Shown here in pieces: positions 16,311-24,639 of a DNA stretch of 64,000 nucleotides; within the stretch, counting starts at the first letter, position 1; every line of letters begins with the position of its first letter. The stretch spans positions 620,001-684,000 of the forward strand of contig NZ_CP108101.1 in NCBI RefSeq assembly GCF_036195325.1. Direction: 5' to 3'. The DNA is from Streptomyces sp. NBC_00234 (lineage in GTDB: Bacteria > Actinomycetota > Actinomycetes > Streptomycetales > Streptomycetaceae). The notes under the pieces are model-generated. The model had not been told where the DNA came from and ran no database searches. It was given only the letters and a program-made list of their open reading frames with translations. Made by a program: the position numbers and the translations under genes.

Positions 16311-18203
16311 ATGAGCATGGAAATGACCGCGTGGTCGTCGCTGCACAGCGCGATGAACGCGCAGAAGGACAGACGGCCCTTCTCACGGGAGACGCTGCGC
16401 CGCATCGCCTCCTTCGCCGGCCCGCACCGGCGCCGGATCTACCGCTTCCTGGCGCTCAGCGTGATCACCGCCCTCCTGGCGGTCGCCACACCCGTACTGG
16501 CGGGGAAGGTCGTCGACGCGATCGTCGAGGGCCGGGACACCGGCGTGGTCACCCGGCTCGCGGTCCTCATCGCGGTCATCGCCGTGGCCGAGGCGGCCCT
16601 CGGACTGCTCACCCGGTGGCTTTCGGCCGGACTCGGCGAGGGCCTGATCCTCGATCTGCGGACGGCGGTCTTCGACCACGTACAGAGGATGCCGGTCGCC
16701 TTCTTCACCCGGACCCGGACCGGCGCACTCGTCAGCCGGCTCAACAACGACGTCATCGGCGCGCAGCGGGCCTTCAGCAACACGCTGTCCGGCGTCGTCT
16801 CCAACCTCGTCACCCTGCTGCTGACGCTCGCCGTCATGCTCAGCATCTCCTGGCAGATCACCCTGCTCGCGCTCGTCCTGCTGCCGGTGTTCGTCGTCCC
16901 GGCCCGCAGGATGGGCTCCCGGATGGCGGCGCTCCAGCGCGAGGCCGCCCACCACAACGCGGCCATGGGCACGCAGATGACCGAGCGCTTCTCCGCACCC
17001 GGCGCGACCCTGGTGAAGCTCTTCGGGCGCCCTGCCGACGAGTCGACGGAATTCGCCGCCCGGGCCGGCCGCGTGCGCGACATCGGGGTCCGTACGGCCA
17101 TGGCCCAGTCCACCTTCATCACGGCCCTGACCCTGGTCTCCGCCCTGGCGCTCGCCCTGGTCTACGGACTCGGCGGCTACTACGCCCTGCGCGGGAGTCT
17201 GGACCCCGGCGCGATCGTCGCCCTCGCCCTGCTGCTCACCCGCCTCTACGCACCCCTGACCGCGCTGGCCGGGGCGCGTGTCGAGGTGATGAGCGCCCTG
17301 GTCAGCTTCGAGCGGGTCTTCGAGATCCTGGACCTGAAGCCGCTGATCGCCGAGAAGCCCGACGCCCGCCGGGTGCCGGACGGCCCGGTGTCCGTGGAGT
17401 TCGACGGGGTCTCGTTCGGCTACCCGTCCGCCGACAAGGTCTCCATCGCCTCGCTCGAGGACGTCGCGACGCTCGACTCCCGTGGCGGTACGGAGGTCCT
17501 GCACGACGTCTCCTTCCGCGCCGAGCCGGGCCGCATGGTCGCGCTGGTCGGTTCCTCCGGAGCGGGCAAGTCCACGATCGCGCAGTTGCTGCCCCGGCTG
17601 TACGACGCCGATGCCGGTTCCGTACGGCTGAACGGCGTCGACGTACGCGACCTCACCGGCGACTCGATCCGCGAGACCCTCGGCATGGTCACCCAGGACG
17701 GCCATCTCTTCCACGAGTCCGTCCGCGCGAACCTGCTGCTCGCCCGCCCGGAAGCCACCGAGGACGACATCTGGGACGCCCTGCGCCGCTCCCGTCTCGA
17801 CGGCCTGGTCGCCTCGCTGCCCGACGGGCTCGACACCGTGGTGGGTGAACGCGGTTACCGGCTCTCCGGCGGCGAACGGCAGCGGCTGACCATCGCCCGG
17901 CTGCTGCTGGCCCGCCAGCGGGTGGTCATCCTCGACGAGGCGACCGCCCATCTCGACTCCACGTCCGAAGCGGCCGTGCAGGAAGCCCTGGGCGAGGCGC
18001 TGGAGGGCCGGACCGCCGTCGTCATCGCCCACCGGCTCTCGACCGTGCGGGCCGCCGACCTGATCCTGGTCGTCGAGGAGGGCCGGATCGTGGAACGGGG
18101 AACGCACACCGAACTGCTGGCCGTCGGGGGCAGGTACGAGGAGCTGTACCGCACGCAGTTCGAGCGCCCCGAAACGGAGGAGGAGGCGCAGCCCGTCCAC
18201 TGA
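16311..18203 (+). CDS. ABC exporter, fused permease-ATPase half transporter
   Basis: The 630-residue product has an N-terminal ABC transmembrane domain (six helices, about residues 40-320) and a C-terminal nucleotide-binding domain with Walker A VGSSGAGKST, Q-loop VTQDGHLF, signature RLSGGERQR, Walker B VVILDEA and switch His in VIAHRLSTV. It forms a homodimer or heterodimer with another half transporter to export drugs or lipids. Between the domains, residues about 365-395 include an unusual insert (SADKVSIASLEDVATLDSRGG) in the NBD beta-strand region, seen in many actinobacterial DrrA-like exporters. The MerR-type promoter upstream implies induction by a small molecule, consistent with a drug efflux role. 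Confidence 0.93.
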   Translation: MSMEMTAWSSLHSAMNAQKDRRPFSRETLRRIASFAGPHRRRIYRFLALSVITALLAVATPVLAGKVVDAIVEGRDTGVVTRLAVLIAVIAVAEAALGLLTRWLSAGLGEGLILDLRTAVFDHVQRMPVAFFTRTRTGALVSRLNNDVIGAQRAFSNTLSGVVSNLVTLLLTLAVMLSISWQITLLALVLLPVFVVPARRMGSRMAALQREAAHHNAAMGTQMTERFSAPGATLVKLFGRPADESTEFAARAGRVRDIGVRTAMAQSTFITALTLVSALALALVYGLGGYYALRGSLDPGAIVALALLLTRLYAPLTALAGARVEVMSALVSFERVFEILDLKPLIAEKPDARRVPDGPVSVEFDGVSFGYPSADKVSIASLEDVATLDSRGGTEVLHDVSFRAEPGRMVALVGSSGAGKSTIAQLLPRLYDADAGSVRLNGVDVRDLTGDSIRETLGMVTQDGHLFHESVRANLLLARPEATEDDIWDALRRSRLDGLVASLPDGLDTVVGERGYRLSGGERQRLTIARLLLARQRVVILDEATAHLDSTSEAAVQEALGEALEGRTAVVIAHRLSTVRAADLILVVEEGRIVERGTHTELLAVGGRYEELYRTQFERPETEEEAQPVH

Positions 18204-18217
18204 GCGGTGCCGCCCCC

Positions 18218-18260
18218 GTCCCGCCCGGTCCGCGCCTTCACGGTGCGGACCGGGCGGGAC
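18218..18260 (+). terminator. Strong hairpin after ABC exporter
   Basis: GTCCCGCCCGGTCCGC at 18218-18233 pairs over 16 perfect base pairs with 18245-18260, loop 11 nt. It lies 15 bp past the exporter stop. Confidence 0.78.
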
Positions 18261-18305
18261 TCGGCGAAGCTGGGGGCAGACCCTGGGCCGTCCTCGGAGG
18301 TGCTG

Positions 18306-19316
18306 ATGGATCCGGTGAGCGCACTGCGTCGGATCGCGTTCCTGCTGGAGCGTTCGCAGGCCGAGACGTACCGGGTGAAGGCGTTCCGCAGGGCCGCCGG
18401 GGCGTTCGCGGCGCTCCCCGCGGACGACGTGGCCCTCCTCGTGGACCGTGGCGCACTGGAGTCGGTGGAGGGGATCGGGCCGAAGACGGCCCAGGTGATC
18501 CGGGAGGCTCAGGGCGGAGTCGTTCCCCAGTACCTCGAACGGCTGGAGACGGAGACCGCGGGCCCGCTCACAGAGGGCGGCGAGGAGCTCCGCGCCCTTC
18601 TGCGGGGCGACTGCCACCTGCACTCGGACTGGTCGGACGGGGGAAGTCCGATCGAGGAGATGGGCCGTGCGGCGCGGGAACTGGGTCACGACTGGGCGGT
18701 GCTGACCGACCACTCCCCCCGGCTGACCGTGGCCAACGGGCTGTCGCCGGAGCGACTGCGCCGCCAGCTCGCCGAGGTCGCGGACCTCAATGAGCGATGG
18801 GCACCGTTCCGGCTGCTCACCGGCATCGAGTGCGACATCCTGCCGGACGGCTCGCTCGACCAGGAGCCGGAACTGCTGGAGCAGGTGGACGTGGTCGTCG
18901 CGTCCGTCCACTCCAAGCTGCGGATGCGCGCCGGCGAGATGACCCGGCGCATGGTCGCGGCCGTCCGCAACCCGCATACGGACATCCTCGGACACTGCAC
19001 GGGGCGTCTGCTCTCCGGCCGCCACCGGCCCGAGTCCGAGTTCGACGCGGACCAGGTCTTCGCCGCGTGCGCGGAGGCCGGGACGGCGGTGGAGATCAAC
19101 AGCCGCCCCGAACGGCTCGACCCGCCCCGGCGCCTGCTGAGACAGGCCGTCGAGGCGGGTGTGCTGTTCTCGATCGACACCGACGCGCACGCCCCGGGCC
19201 AGCTCGACTGGCAGATCTACGGCTGTGCGCGTGCGGAGGAGTGCGGGGTGCCGGTGGAGCGCGTCGTCACGTCGTGGAGCGCCGACTGGTTGCTGGCATG
19301 GACCGGTGGATCATGA
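18306..19316 (+). CDS. HhH-PHP domain protein (PolX-like phosphoesterase without polymerase domain)
   Basis: ATG 18306 gives 336 residues. Residues 1-75 match the N-terminal helix-hairpin-helix module of family X polymerases (MDPVSALRRIAFLLERS...YRVKAFRRAA, VEGIGPKTAQVI). From about 100 to the end is a PHP metallo-phosphoesterase domain: DCHLHSDWSDG, LTDHSPR, GIECDIL, VASVHSK, GHCTGR, NSRPERLDPP and SIDTDAH supply the metal-binding histidines and acids. The polymerase palm and fingers of true PolX are missing, so the protein should bind DNA and hydrolyse phosphate esters rather than synthesise DNA. No partner gene is adjacent. Confidence 0.88.
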   Translation: MDPVSALRRIAFLLERSQAETYRVKAFRRAAGAFAALPADDVALLVDRGALESVEGIGPKTAQVIREAQGGVVPQYLERLETETAGPLTEGGEELRALLRGDCHLHSDWSDGGSPIEEMGRAARELGHDWAVLTDHSPRLTVANGLSPERLRRQLAEVADLNERWAPFRLLTGIECDILPDGSLDQEPELLEQVDVVVASVHSKLRMRAGEMTRRMVAAVRNPHTDILGHCTGRLLSGRHRPESEFDADQVFAACAEAGTAVEINSRPERLDPPRRLLRQAVEAGVLFSIDTDAHAPGQLDWQIYGCARAEECGVPVERVVTSWSADWLLAWTGGS

Positions 19317-19359
19317 GCTCGGGCATCGCCCGGACGACGTGACGGACCGTCAATGACTG

Positions 19360-19770
19360 CTATTCAATGACGAGTTCGACCTCTATGTTGCCGCGCGTCG
19401 CCTTGGAGTAGGGGCAGTAGGCGTGGGTGGCGTCGACCAGCTTGCGTCCGGTCTCACCTTCGAGCGCTTCCGGCAGCTCGACCCGCATGACGACCGCGAG
19501 ACCGAATCCCGTGTCGTCCTTTCCGATCGAGACCTCGGCGGTCACGGCGACGTCCTTGGTGTCCAGCTTCATCTCCCGGCCGACCGCGGCCATCGCGCTG
19601 GCGAAACAGGCGGCGTATCCGGCGGCGAACAGCTGCTCGGGGTTGGTGCCCTGGCCGTTGCCACCGAGCGCCGGCGGCAGCGCCAGGGCGAGGTCGATCT
19701 GGCCGTCCGAGCTCACGGCCCGGCCCTCCCGGCCGTTGGCGGTGGCGGCAGCGGTGTAGAGCGCGTTCAT
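19360..19770 (-). CDS. ohr: Organic hydroperoxide resistance protein Ohr
   Basis: The 136-residue product belongs to the OsmC/Ohr family. The two redox cysteines are in AAGYAACFASAM (about residue 55) and HAYCPYSKATRGN (about residue 119). Ohr reduces organic and fatty acid hydroperoxides using lipoylated dihydrolipoamide as electron donor. It is divergent from ohrR and shares an OhrR-type operator. Length and motifs are standard, and the divergent regulator makes the Ohr rather than OsmC assignment secure. The stand-alone lipoamide dehydrogenase at 29061 could help recycle its reductant, although it is 9 kb away. Confidence 0.95.
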   Translation of the reverse strand: MNALYTAAATANGREGRAVSSDGQIDLALALPPALGGNGQGTNPEQLFAAGYAACFASAMAAVGREMKLDTKDVAVTAEVSIGKDDTGFGLAVVMRVELPEALEGETGRKLVDATHAYCPYSKATRGNIEVELVIE

Positions 19771-19827
19771 GAAATGACCTTCTTTCCTGTCGCGGCGACC
19801 GGCCCGGTCACCCCTTGCACCAAAGAG

Positions 19828-19852
19828 TTGCACACAATTCAATTGTGCACAA
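19828..19852. promoter_or_regulatory. OhrR operator between ohr and ohrR
   Basis: TTGCACACAATT, then C, then AATTGTGCACAA form an inverted repeat with a perfect core ACAATT-C-AATTGT. It sits 58 bp before ohr and 33 bp before ohrR, in the only promoter space shared by both. One-Cys OhrR repressors bind such AT-centred palindromes and release them on oxidation. Confidence 0.8.
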
Positions 19853-19884
19853 CTGAATCGGGCACAACGAGATACCCTGGTTCC

Positions 19885-20418
19885 ATGACGCCCTCGCCGA
19901 CCCCCGCCACCCCGGACCTGTCCGGCCCGCCCTCTCCGCCGTTTCCGCCCGAGTCGCCCGAGTCGCCCGAGCTGCCGGACGCGGAGCTGCTGCGCCTGGA
20001 TCATCAGGTCTGCTTCTCGCTGCACGCCGCCTCCCGCGCCTTCGGCGGGGTGTACCGGGAGGCACTGAGGGATCTGGGCCTGACCTATCCCCAGTACCTG
20101 GCCATGCTGGTGCTGTGGGAGCACGGGCCGCAGCAGGTGAAATCGATCGGCGAGCGCCTCCACCTCGACTCCGGGACCCTGTCCCCGCTGCTCAAGCGGC
20201 TGGAGTCGGCCGGGCTGGTCACCCGCGGGCGAAGCCCGGAGGACGAACGGTCCGTGACCGTGGCCCTCACCGAGGCCGGCGCCGTGCTGCGTGAGCGGGC
20301 ACTGCCGGTTCCGCGCGGCATTCTCGACGCCACCGGACTCTCGGTCCGGGAGATCCTCGCCCTGCAGGAGGTTCTCGGGCGCCTCACGTCGGCCCTGGAC
20401 GGGACGCGGCGGAGCTGA
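19885..20418 (+). CDS. ohrR: OhrR, MarR-family organic peroxide sensor repressor
   Basis: The 177-residue protein starts at ATG 19885. After a proline-rich N-terminal tail of about 30 residues comes a MarR winged helix domain: LRLDHQVCFSLHAASRA with the peroxide-sensing cysteine, LTYPQYLAMLVLWEHGPQQVKSIGERLHLDSGTLSPLLKRLESAGLVTR as the HTH, and DERSVTVALTEAG as the wing. Only one cysteine is present in the whole protein, so it is a one-Cys type sensor like Bacillus OhrR. The extended Pro/Ser tail is unlike most homologues. It is divergent from ohr and likely autoregulated. Confidence 0.93.
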   Translation: MTPSPTPATPDLSGPPSPPFPPESPESPELPDAELLRLDHQVCFSLHAASRAFGGVYREALRDLGLTYPQYLAMLVLWEHGPQQVKSIGERLHLDSGTLSPLLKRLESAGLVTRGRSPEDERSVTVALTEAGAVLRERALPVPRGILDATGLSVREILALQEVLGRLTSALDGTRRS

Positions 20419-20427
20419 GCCGCCGGG

Positions 20428-20470
20428 CCGGACGCCACCGCCCGCGGTGGCGGGTGGCGGTGGCGTCCGG
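20428..20470. terminator. Bidirectional terminator between ohrR and aldo-keto reductase
   Basis: A 15-bp perfect stem: CCGGACGCCACCGCC (20428-20442) with GGCGGTGGCGTCCGG (20456-20470) across 13 nt. It lies between convergent genes, 10 bp after ohrR and 7 bp after the reductase stop. Confidence 0.8.
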
Positions 20471-20476
20471 ATGGGC

Positions 20477-21349
20477 TCAGACGGCCTTCGCGAGCGCCGC
20501 GAACTCCTCGTCGGTGAGGGTGACGGCAGCGGCGGCGGTGTTCTCCTCGACGTGGGCGACGCGGGAGGTGCCGGGGATCGGCAGCATGACCGGCGAGCGG
20601 CGCAGCAGCCAGGCCAGGGCGAGCTGCGAGGGGCTCGCGCCGTGCTCCTTCGCGGCGGCGTCGAGCGGGCCGCCGGGGCGGGCGAGTTCGCCGGTGGCGA
20701 TCGGGAACCACGGGATGAACGCGATGTTCTCGCGCTCGGCGTACTCCAGGACGTCCTCGGCACGGCGGTTGGCGAGGTTGTACAGGTTCTGCACGGAGAC
20801 GATGTCCGCGATCTTCCGCGCCTCCTTGAGCTGCTGCACGGTGACCTCGGATACGCCGATGTGGCGGATCTTGCCCTCTTGCTGGAGCAGGACGAGCTCG
20901 CCCAGCTGGTCGGCGAGCGGCACCTGCGCGTCGATGCGGTGCAGCTGGTAGAGGTCGATGCGCTCCAGTCCGAGGTGGCGCAGGCTCAGCTCGGCCTGCT
21001 GGCGCAGGTATTCGGGCCGGCCGACGGGGCGCCAGTCGCCGGGTCCGCAGCGGGTGTAGCCGCCCTTGGTCGCGATGACCAGGTCGTCGGCGTACGGATG
21101 CAGGGCCTCGCGGATCAGCCGCTCGCTGACGAAGGGGCCGTAGGAGTCGGCGGTGTCTATGAAGGTGACCCCCAGCTCGACCGCGCGGCGCAGGACGCGC
21201 ACGGCCTCGGCGGGATCCTTGGGCTCGCCCCAGATTCCGGGGCCCGTGAGCTGCATCGCGCCGTATCCGAGGCGGTTGACGGGCAGGTCCCCGCCGAGGG
21301 CGAAGGTGCCCGAGGCTTCGGCGGGACGGGACGGGTGCGGAGCGTTCAT
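20477..21349 (-). CDS. Aldo/keto reductase
   Basis: The 290-residue product is a TIM-barrel aldo-keto reductase. The catalytic residues are visible: Asp and Tyr in [10 protein letters not shown], Lys in VIATKGG and His in LYQLHRID. Cofactor-binding segments near the C-terminus ([14 protein letters not shown]) fit NADPH use. Closest type is the YhdN/Tas-like group of general stress oxidoreductases that reduce aldehydes and ketones. It is monocistronic, convergent with ohrR and close to the peroxide and DJ-1 genes, which suggests a stress neighbourhood, though no shared promoter is seen. Confidence 0.92.
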   Translation of the reverse strand: MNAPHPSRPAEASGTFALGGDLPVNRLGYGAMQLTGPGIWGEPKDPAEAVRVLRRAVELGVTFIDTADSYGPFVSERLIREALHPYADDLVIATKGGYTRCGPGDWRPVGRPEYLRQQAELSLRHLGLERIDLYQLHRIDAQVPLADQLGELVLLQQEGKIRHIGVSEVTVQQLKEARKIADIVSVQNLYNLANRRAEDVLEYAERENIAFIPWFPIATGELARPGGPLDAAAKEHGASPSQLALAWLLRRSPVMLPIPGTSRVAHVEENTAAAAVTLTDEEFAALAKAV

Positions 21350-21571
21350 GCGAGAGGTCCTTCCGGACAGGAGGCGGTGACCACGGGACGGCCGGTGGGA
21401 GCGGTCGGTACCGGCGTCGCGCGAGCCGGCCGCCGGCCCATCCGGCTGCGCTCGACGGTAGTCGGAGGAGCGCGGCAGGGCTGCCGGAAACGGAGGCTAA
21501 ATCCGGTCAATGCCGGGGCGCGTAAAGAGCGTTGACCGTCAGGTCACGCGGTCTCCTACGGAAGGAAGCGG

Positions 21572-21602
21572 GCCGGGCGCCCGGGGTGTGCGGGCGCCCG
21601 GC
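21572..21602 (-). terminator. Hairpin downstream of DJ-1/PfpI gene
   Basis: GCCGGGCGCCCG (21572-21583) pairs perfectly with CGGGCGCCCGGC (21591-21602), loop 7 nt, 27 bp past the DJ-1-like stop codon. Confidence 0.72.
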
Positions 21603-21628
21603 GCGGCAGGGCGAAAGACCCTGGGGGC

Positions 21629-22324
21629 TCAGCCCAGCTTCTTGAGCAGCTCGGCGGCGAGCGGGGCCGACGAGGCCGGGTTCTGGCCGGTGACGAGGTT
21701 GCGGTCGACGACGACGTACGGGGCCCACGGCTCGCCCTTCCGGAAGTCCGCGCCGGACTCGACGAGGCGGTCCTCGAGCAGCCACTTGGCGCGGTCCGCG
21801 AGACCGCCCTGGGTCTCCTCCTCGTTCGTGAAGCCGGTCAGCCGATAGCCGGCGAACGTGTTGGTGCCGTCCTCCTTCCGCGCCGCGAGCAGGGCGGCCG
21901 GGGCGTGACAGACGACGCCGAGGGGCTTGCCGGAGTCGAGCGCCCGGGTCAGCAGGCCGCCGGAGACCGCGTCGACGGCGAGGTCCTCCATGGGGCCGTG
22001 GCCGCCGGGGTAGAAGACCGCGGCGTAGTCGTCCAGGTTCACGTCCGCCAGGGCGATCGGGTGCTGGAGTTCGGTGAAGGACGCGAGCACACCGGCGACC
22101 CGGTCAGCACCCTCCTGGCCGCCGTTGAACTCCGGGGCCAGGCTCCCCCGGTCCACGGTCGGCACGGTGCCGCCGGGGGTGGCGACGACGATCTCGTGGC
22201 CCTCCGCCTTGAACGCCTCGTACGGGGCCACGGCCTCCTCGGCCCAGAAACCCGTCGGGTGCTTCGTGCCGTCCGCCAGGGTCCAGTGGTCCGCGCCCGT
22301 CACTACGAACAGAATCTTCGACAT
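21629..22324 (-). CDS. DJ-1/PfpI family protein, Hsp31-like type 1 glutamine amidotransferase fold
   Basis: ATG 22324 gives 231 residues. The nucleophile elbow is GVVCHAPAALL with the reactive cysteine, and AVFYPGGHGPMEDL supplies the acidic and His-containing oxyanion region. EEAVAPYEAF and an N-terminal ILFVVTGADHW are typical of the Hsp31-like branch, whose members act as glyoxalase III or deglycase-like chaperones on reactive carbonyls. Two candidate promoter hexamers (TTGATG/TACCGT, 17 bp apart on the minus strand near 22455-22483) give a leader of about 120 nt. Confidence 0.88.
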   Translation of the reverse strand: MSKILFVVTGADHWTLADGTKHPTGFWAEEAVAPYEAFKAEGHEIVVATPGGTVPTVDRGSLAPEFNGGQEGADRVAGVLASFTELQHPIALADVNLDDYAAVFYPGGHGPMEDLAVDAVSGGLLTRALDSGKPLGVVCHAPAALLAARKEDGTNTFAGYRLTGFTNEEETQGGLADRAKWLLEDRLVESGADFRKGEPWAPYVVVDRNLVTGQNPASSAPLAAELLKKLG

Positions 22325-22710
22325 ATCGCTCTTCTCCGAGGGATGGGCCCGGCCGGGCCCGGAGGGTGGTTCCGGTCCGCACGCCCCGCGGTCCGCGGTC
22401 GCCGGCGCCTGGGGTGCGCCTGCGAACACGGCCGTCGGTGCGGCGATGCTCTCGACGGTAGGCCGATACCCAAGACGCATCAAACAGGACATCCGCCGTC
22501 TGCCGCCGGAACCCCGAAACTCTTAGTCAGGAACGGGCACACCGCGGCCGGCCGGCCGCGGTGTGCCCGTTCGTCCGTCCCCGCGCGCGGCCCGACCGCC
22601 TCGTGATGTCCCGTCGGCCTGCGGGCGTAGGACCACGGGCCACGGGCCACGCCCCAGGTGTGGCCCGTGTGCCGATGCCGTGCGGGCGCCTCTCGCGGCA
22701 CCGTGGTCGG
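22325..22710. other. 386-bp divergent intergenic region with a 42-bp perfect palindrome
   Basis: No convincing gene is found between the DJ-1-like start and the ABC ATPase start. It contains the possible DJ-1 promoter (22455-22483) and the long palindrome at 22531-22572. The rest is GC-rich without a recognisable ribosome site or coding pattern. Confidence 0.6.
22531..22572. repeat. Perfect 42-bp palindrome
   Basis: The left arm starts GAACGGGCACACCGCGGCC and the right arm is its exact complement ending GTGTGCCCGTTC, with GGCCGGCC in the centre; I checked every position. It can extrude as a cruciform or a hairpin. Unlike the other strong hairpins here it stands between divergently transcribed genes, where a terminator is not expected. 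Confidence 0.85.
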
Positions 22711-23622
22711 GTGATCGAAGCCAATGAACTGACGAAGCGTTACGGGGCCACCACCGCCGTCGACGGCCTGACCTTCACCGTCCGCCCCGGCCGTGTCACC
22801 GGATTCCTCGGTCCGAACGGCGCGGGCAAGTCGACCACGCTGCGGATGATCCTCGGCCTGAACGAGCCGAGCAGCGGCACCGTCACCGTGGACGGGCAGC
22901 CGTTCCGGGGACGTGCGCGTGGGCTGCGGTACGTCGGAGCGCTGCTCGACGCCCAGGACGTGCACGGCGGGCGCAGCGCGGCAGCGCATCTCTCCGCGCT
23001 GGCGCGCAGCAACGGACTGGCGCGGCGCCGGGTGGACGAGCTCCTGGAGGAAGTGGGGCTGGCCACCGCCGCCCGGCGCCGCATCGCCGGGTTCTCGCTG
23101 GGGATGAAGCAGCGGCTCGGGATCGCCGGGGCCCTGCTCGGCGATCCGCCCGTACTGCTGTTCGACGAACCACTCAACGGGCTGGACCCGGAGGGTGTGC
23201 TGTGGGTGCGCGGTCTCTTCCGCCGGCTGGCCGCCGAGGGCCGCACGGTGCTGGTCTCCAGCCATCTGATGGGCGAGATGGAGCACACCGCCCAGGAACT
23301 GATCGTCATCGGCCGGGGCGAACTGATCGCTGCGGAGAGCCTTGCGGAGTTCGCCGCCCGCGGCACCCGGCTGAGTGTGAGCGTCCGTACGCCCGCCGTC
23401 GACCGGCTGGCGTCCGTCCTCACCGGGGAGGGAGCCGCCGTCCGGCGCGAGGACGACGGCTCGTGCACGGTGACGGGCCTGGGAGCGGACCGGATCGGCG
23501 AACTCGCCTTCCACCACCGCGTCCTGCTGCACGAACTCGCCCCACGGGCCGCCTCCCTGGAAGAGGCGTTCATGGGGCTGACCGCCGACCGTGTCGAGTA
23601 CGGCGCGGGAGGAACCCGATGA
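22711..23622 (+). CDS. ABC transporter ATP-binding protein
   Basis: GTG 22711 gives 303 residues starting VIEANELTKRYG. Walker A is LGPNGAGKST, the signature loop is FSLGMKQRLGIA (a degenerate LSGGQ common in this subgroup), Walker B is PVLLFDEP and the switch region VLVSSH. The C-terminal 90 residues are a DUF4162-like extension (EFAARGTRLSVSVRTP). It couples through a 4-nt ATGA overlap to the permease gene. The pair resembles bacitracin, lantibiotic or multidrug type ABC-2 exporters. In-frame extension upstream to 22561 crosses the palindrome region and is unlikely. Confidence 0.92.
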   Translation: MIEANELTKRYGATTAVDGLTFTVRPGRVTGFLGPNGAGKSTTLRMILGLNEPSSGTVTVDGQPFRGRARGLRYVGALLDAQDVHGGRSAAAHLSALARSNGLARRRVDELLEEVGLATAARRRIAGFSLGMKQRLGIAGALLGDPPVLLFDEPLNGLDPEGVLWVRGLFRRLAAEGRTVLVSSHLMGEMEHTAQELIVIGRGELIAAESLAEFAARGTRLSVSVRTPAVDRLASVLTGEGAAVRREDDGSCTVTGLGADRIGELAFHHRVLLHELAPRAASLEEAFMGLTADRVEYGAGGTR

Positions 23623-24500
23623 CCACGCGAACGGTGTCCGAACCGAAGACGTACACGCCGGCCCGCCACGCCCCCGCCCGGTTCCGCGACCTCCTCACCG
23701 CCGAGTGGATCAAACTGTGGTCGCTGCGCTCCACGTACTGGGTCCTCGGGGCCGGGGCGCTGGCCGTCATCGGGATCAACGTGAACGCCGCCCTGTCCAA
23801 CGCGGACCGGCTGGCGCACCAGCCCGAGCTGCCGCCCGCCCCGCCGCCCGGATTCCCCGCCAAGCCCGCGATGCTCTTCGATCCCCTGTCGAGCGCCTTC
23901 GTCGACCCGGCCTGGCAGCTCCTCATGGTCATCGCGGGGACCGTCGGCGCGCTCGTGGTGCTCGGCGAGTACACGACCGGGCTGATCCGGACCACGTTCG
24001 CCGCCGTCCCCGCGCGGCGTGCGGTGACGGCGGCCAAGGCGACCCTCCTCTCCGCGGTCATGCTCGTCCTCGGCACGGTCGTCGCGGGCGCCTCGTTCGG
24101 CGTGACGCAGGCGATCCTCCAGGACCATCACGGCATGTCCATCGGCTCACCGGGTGCGCTGCGGGCCGTCGCCGCGTCCGCGCTGCTCGCCCCGGTCTGC
24201 GCCCTCGTCGGCATGGCCTTCGGCTCCCTCGTCCGGCACGCCGCGGGCACCGTCGTCGCGGTCGTCGGCGTACTCCTGCTCCTGCCGATGCTCTTCAGGG
24301 GCGAGACGTACCGGTGGGTCACGGAGATCGGCAACGCGATGCCGCTCACCTCGTGGGAGGCCCTCGTCCGGAATCCGGCGCGGGACTACCCCGTCGAGAA
24401 GTACCCGGTGCCGATCGCCGAGGCATGGATCGTCTTCGGGGCGTGGTCGCTCGTCGCGGTGGTCGTCGCCGTGGCTTTCGTGCACCGCCGTGACGTGTGA
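23619..24500 (+). CDS. ABC-2 type transporter permease
   Basis: The 293-residue protein has a cytoplasmic N-terminus ending in LLTAEWIKLWSLRSTYWVL, the conserved amphipathic lead-in of actinobacterial ABC-2 permeases, followed by six hydrophobic segments. The second segment reads AGTVGALVVLGEYTTGLIRTTFAAVP, a strong family signature. It overlaps the ATPase gene by ATGA and is translationally coupled to it. No substrate can be deduced. A hairpin at 24511-24538 terminates the two-gene operon. Confidence 0.92.
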   Translation: MTTRTVSEPKTYTPARHAPARFRDLLTAEWIKLWSLRSTYWVLGAGALAVIGINVNAALSNADRLAHQPELPPAPPPGFPAKPAMLFDPLSSAFVDPAWQLLMVIAGTVGALVVLGEYTTGLIRTTFAAVPARRAVTAAKATLLSAVMLVLGTVVAGASFGVTQAILQDHHGMSIGSPGALRAVAASALLAPVCALVGMAFGSLVRHAAGTVVAVVGVLLLLPMLFRGETYRWVTEIGNAMPLTSWEALVRNPARDYPVEKYPVPIAEAWIVFGAWSLVAVVVAVAFVHRRDV

Positions 24501-24510
24501 GGGAATGGGC

Positions 24511-24538
24511 GCGACCACCCCGGCTTCGGGGTGGTCGC
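24511..24538 (+). terminator. Hairpin after the ABC permease
   Basis: GCGACCACCCCG (24511-24522) pairs perfectly with CGGGGTGGTCGC (24527-24538) around a GCTT tetraloop, 10 bp beyond the permease stop. Confidence 0.8.
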
Positions 24539-24550
24539 GGTTCCGGTCAC

Positions 24551-24639
24551 CTGGGGCCTCTCGTCCGGATCATGCCGGGCTCGCGGGGTCCGGCACGCGC
24601 ATCCGACCCCACTCCCTGATCCGAAACGAAGGACCCTAG
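24551..24639. mobile_element. 81-bp palindromic element flanked by CTGG and CTAG
   Basis: The element (24555-24635) starts GGCCTCTCGTCCGGATCA and, read from the other end, GGTCCTTCGTTTCGGATCA, an imperfect inverted repeat. The flanks are CTGG and CTAG, consistent with a decayed 4-bp target duplication. Its left 16 bases, up to GGATCATGCCGGGC, match the smaller element at 58066-58103. The right CTAG supplies the TAG stop of the NmrA-like gene. Confidence 0.55.

Noticed and set aside
22074..22526. 150-codon plus-strand open frame ending just before the 42-bp palindrome
   Set aside because: Most of it is antisense to the DJ-1-like gene, composition is Ser/Pro/Arg-rich and there is no ribosome site. 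The nearness of its stop to the palindrome is noted but not convincing.
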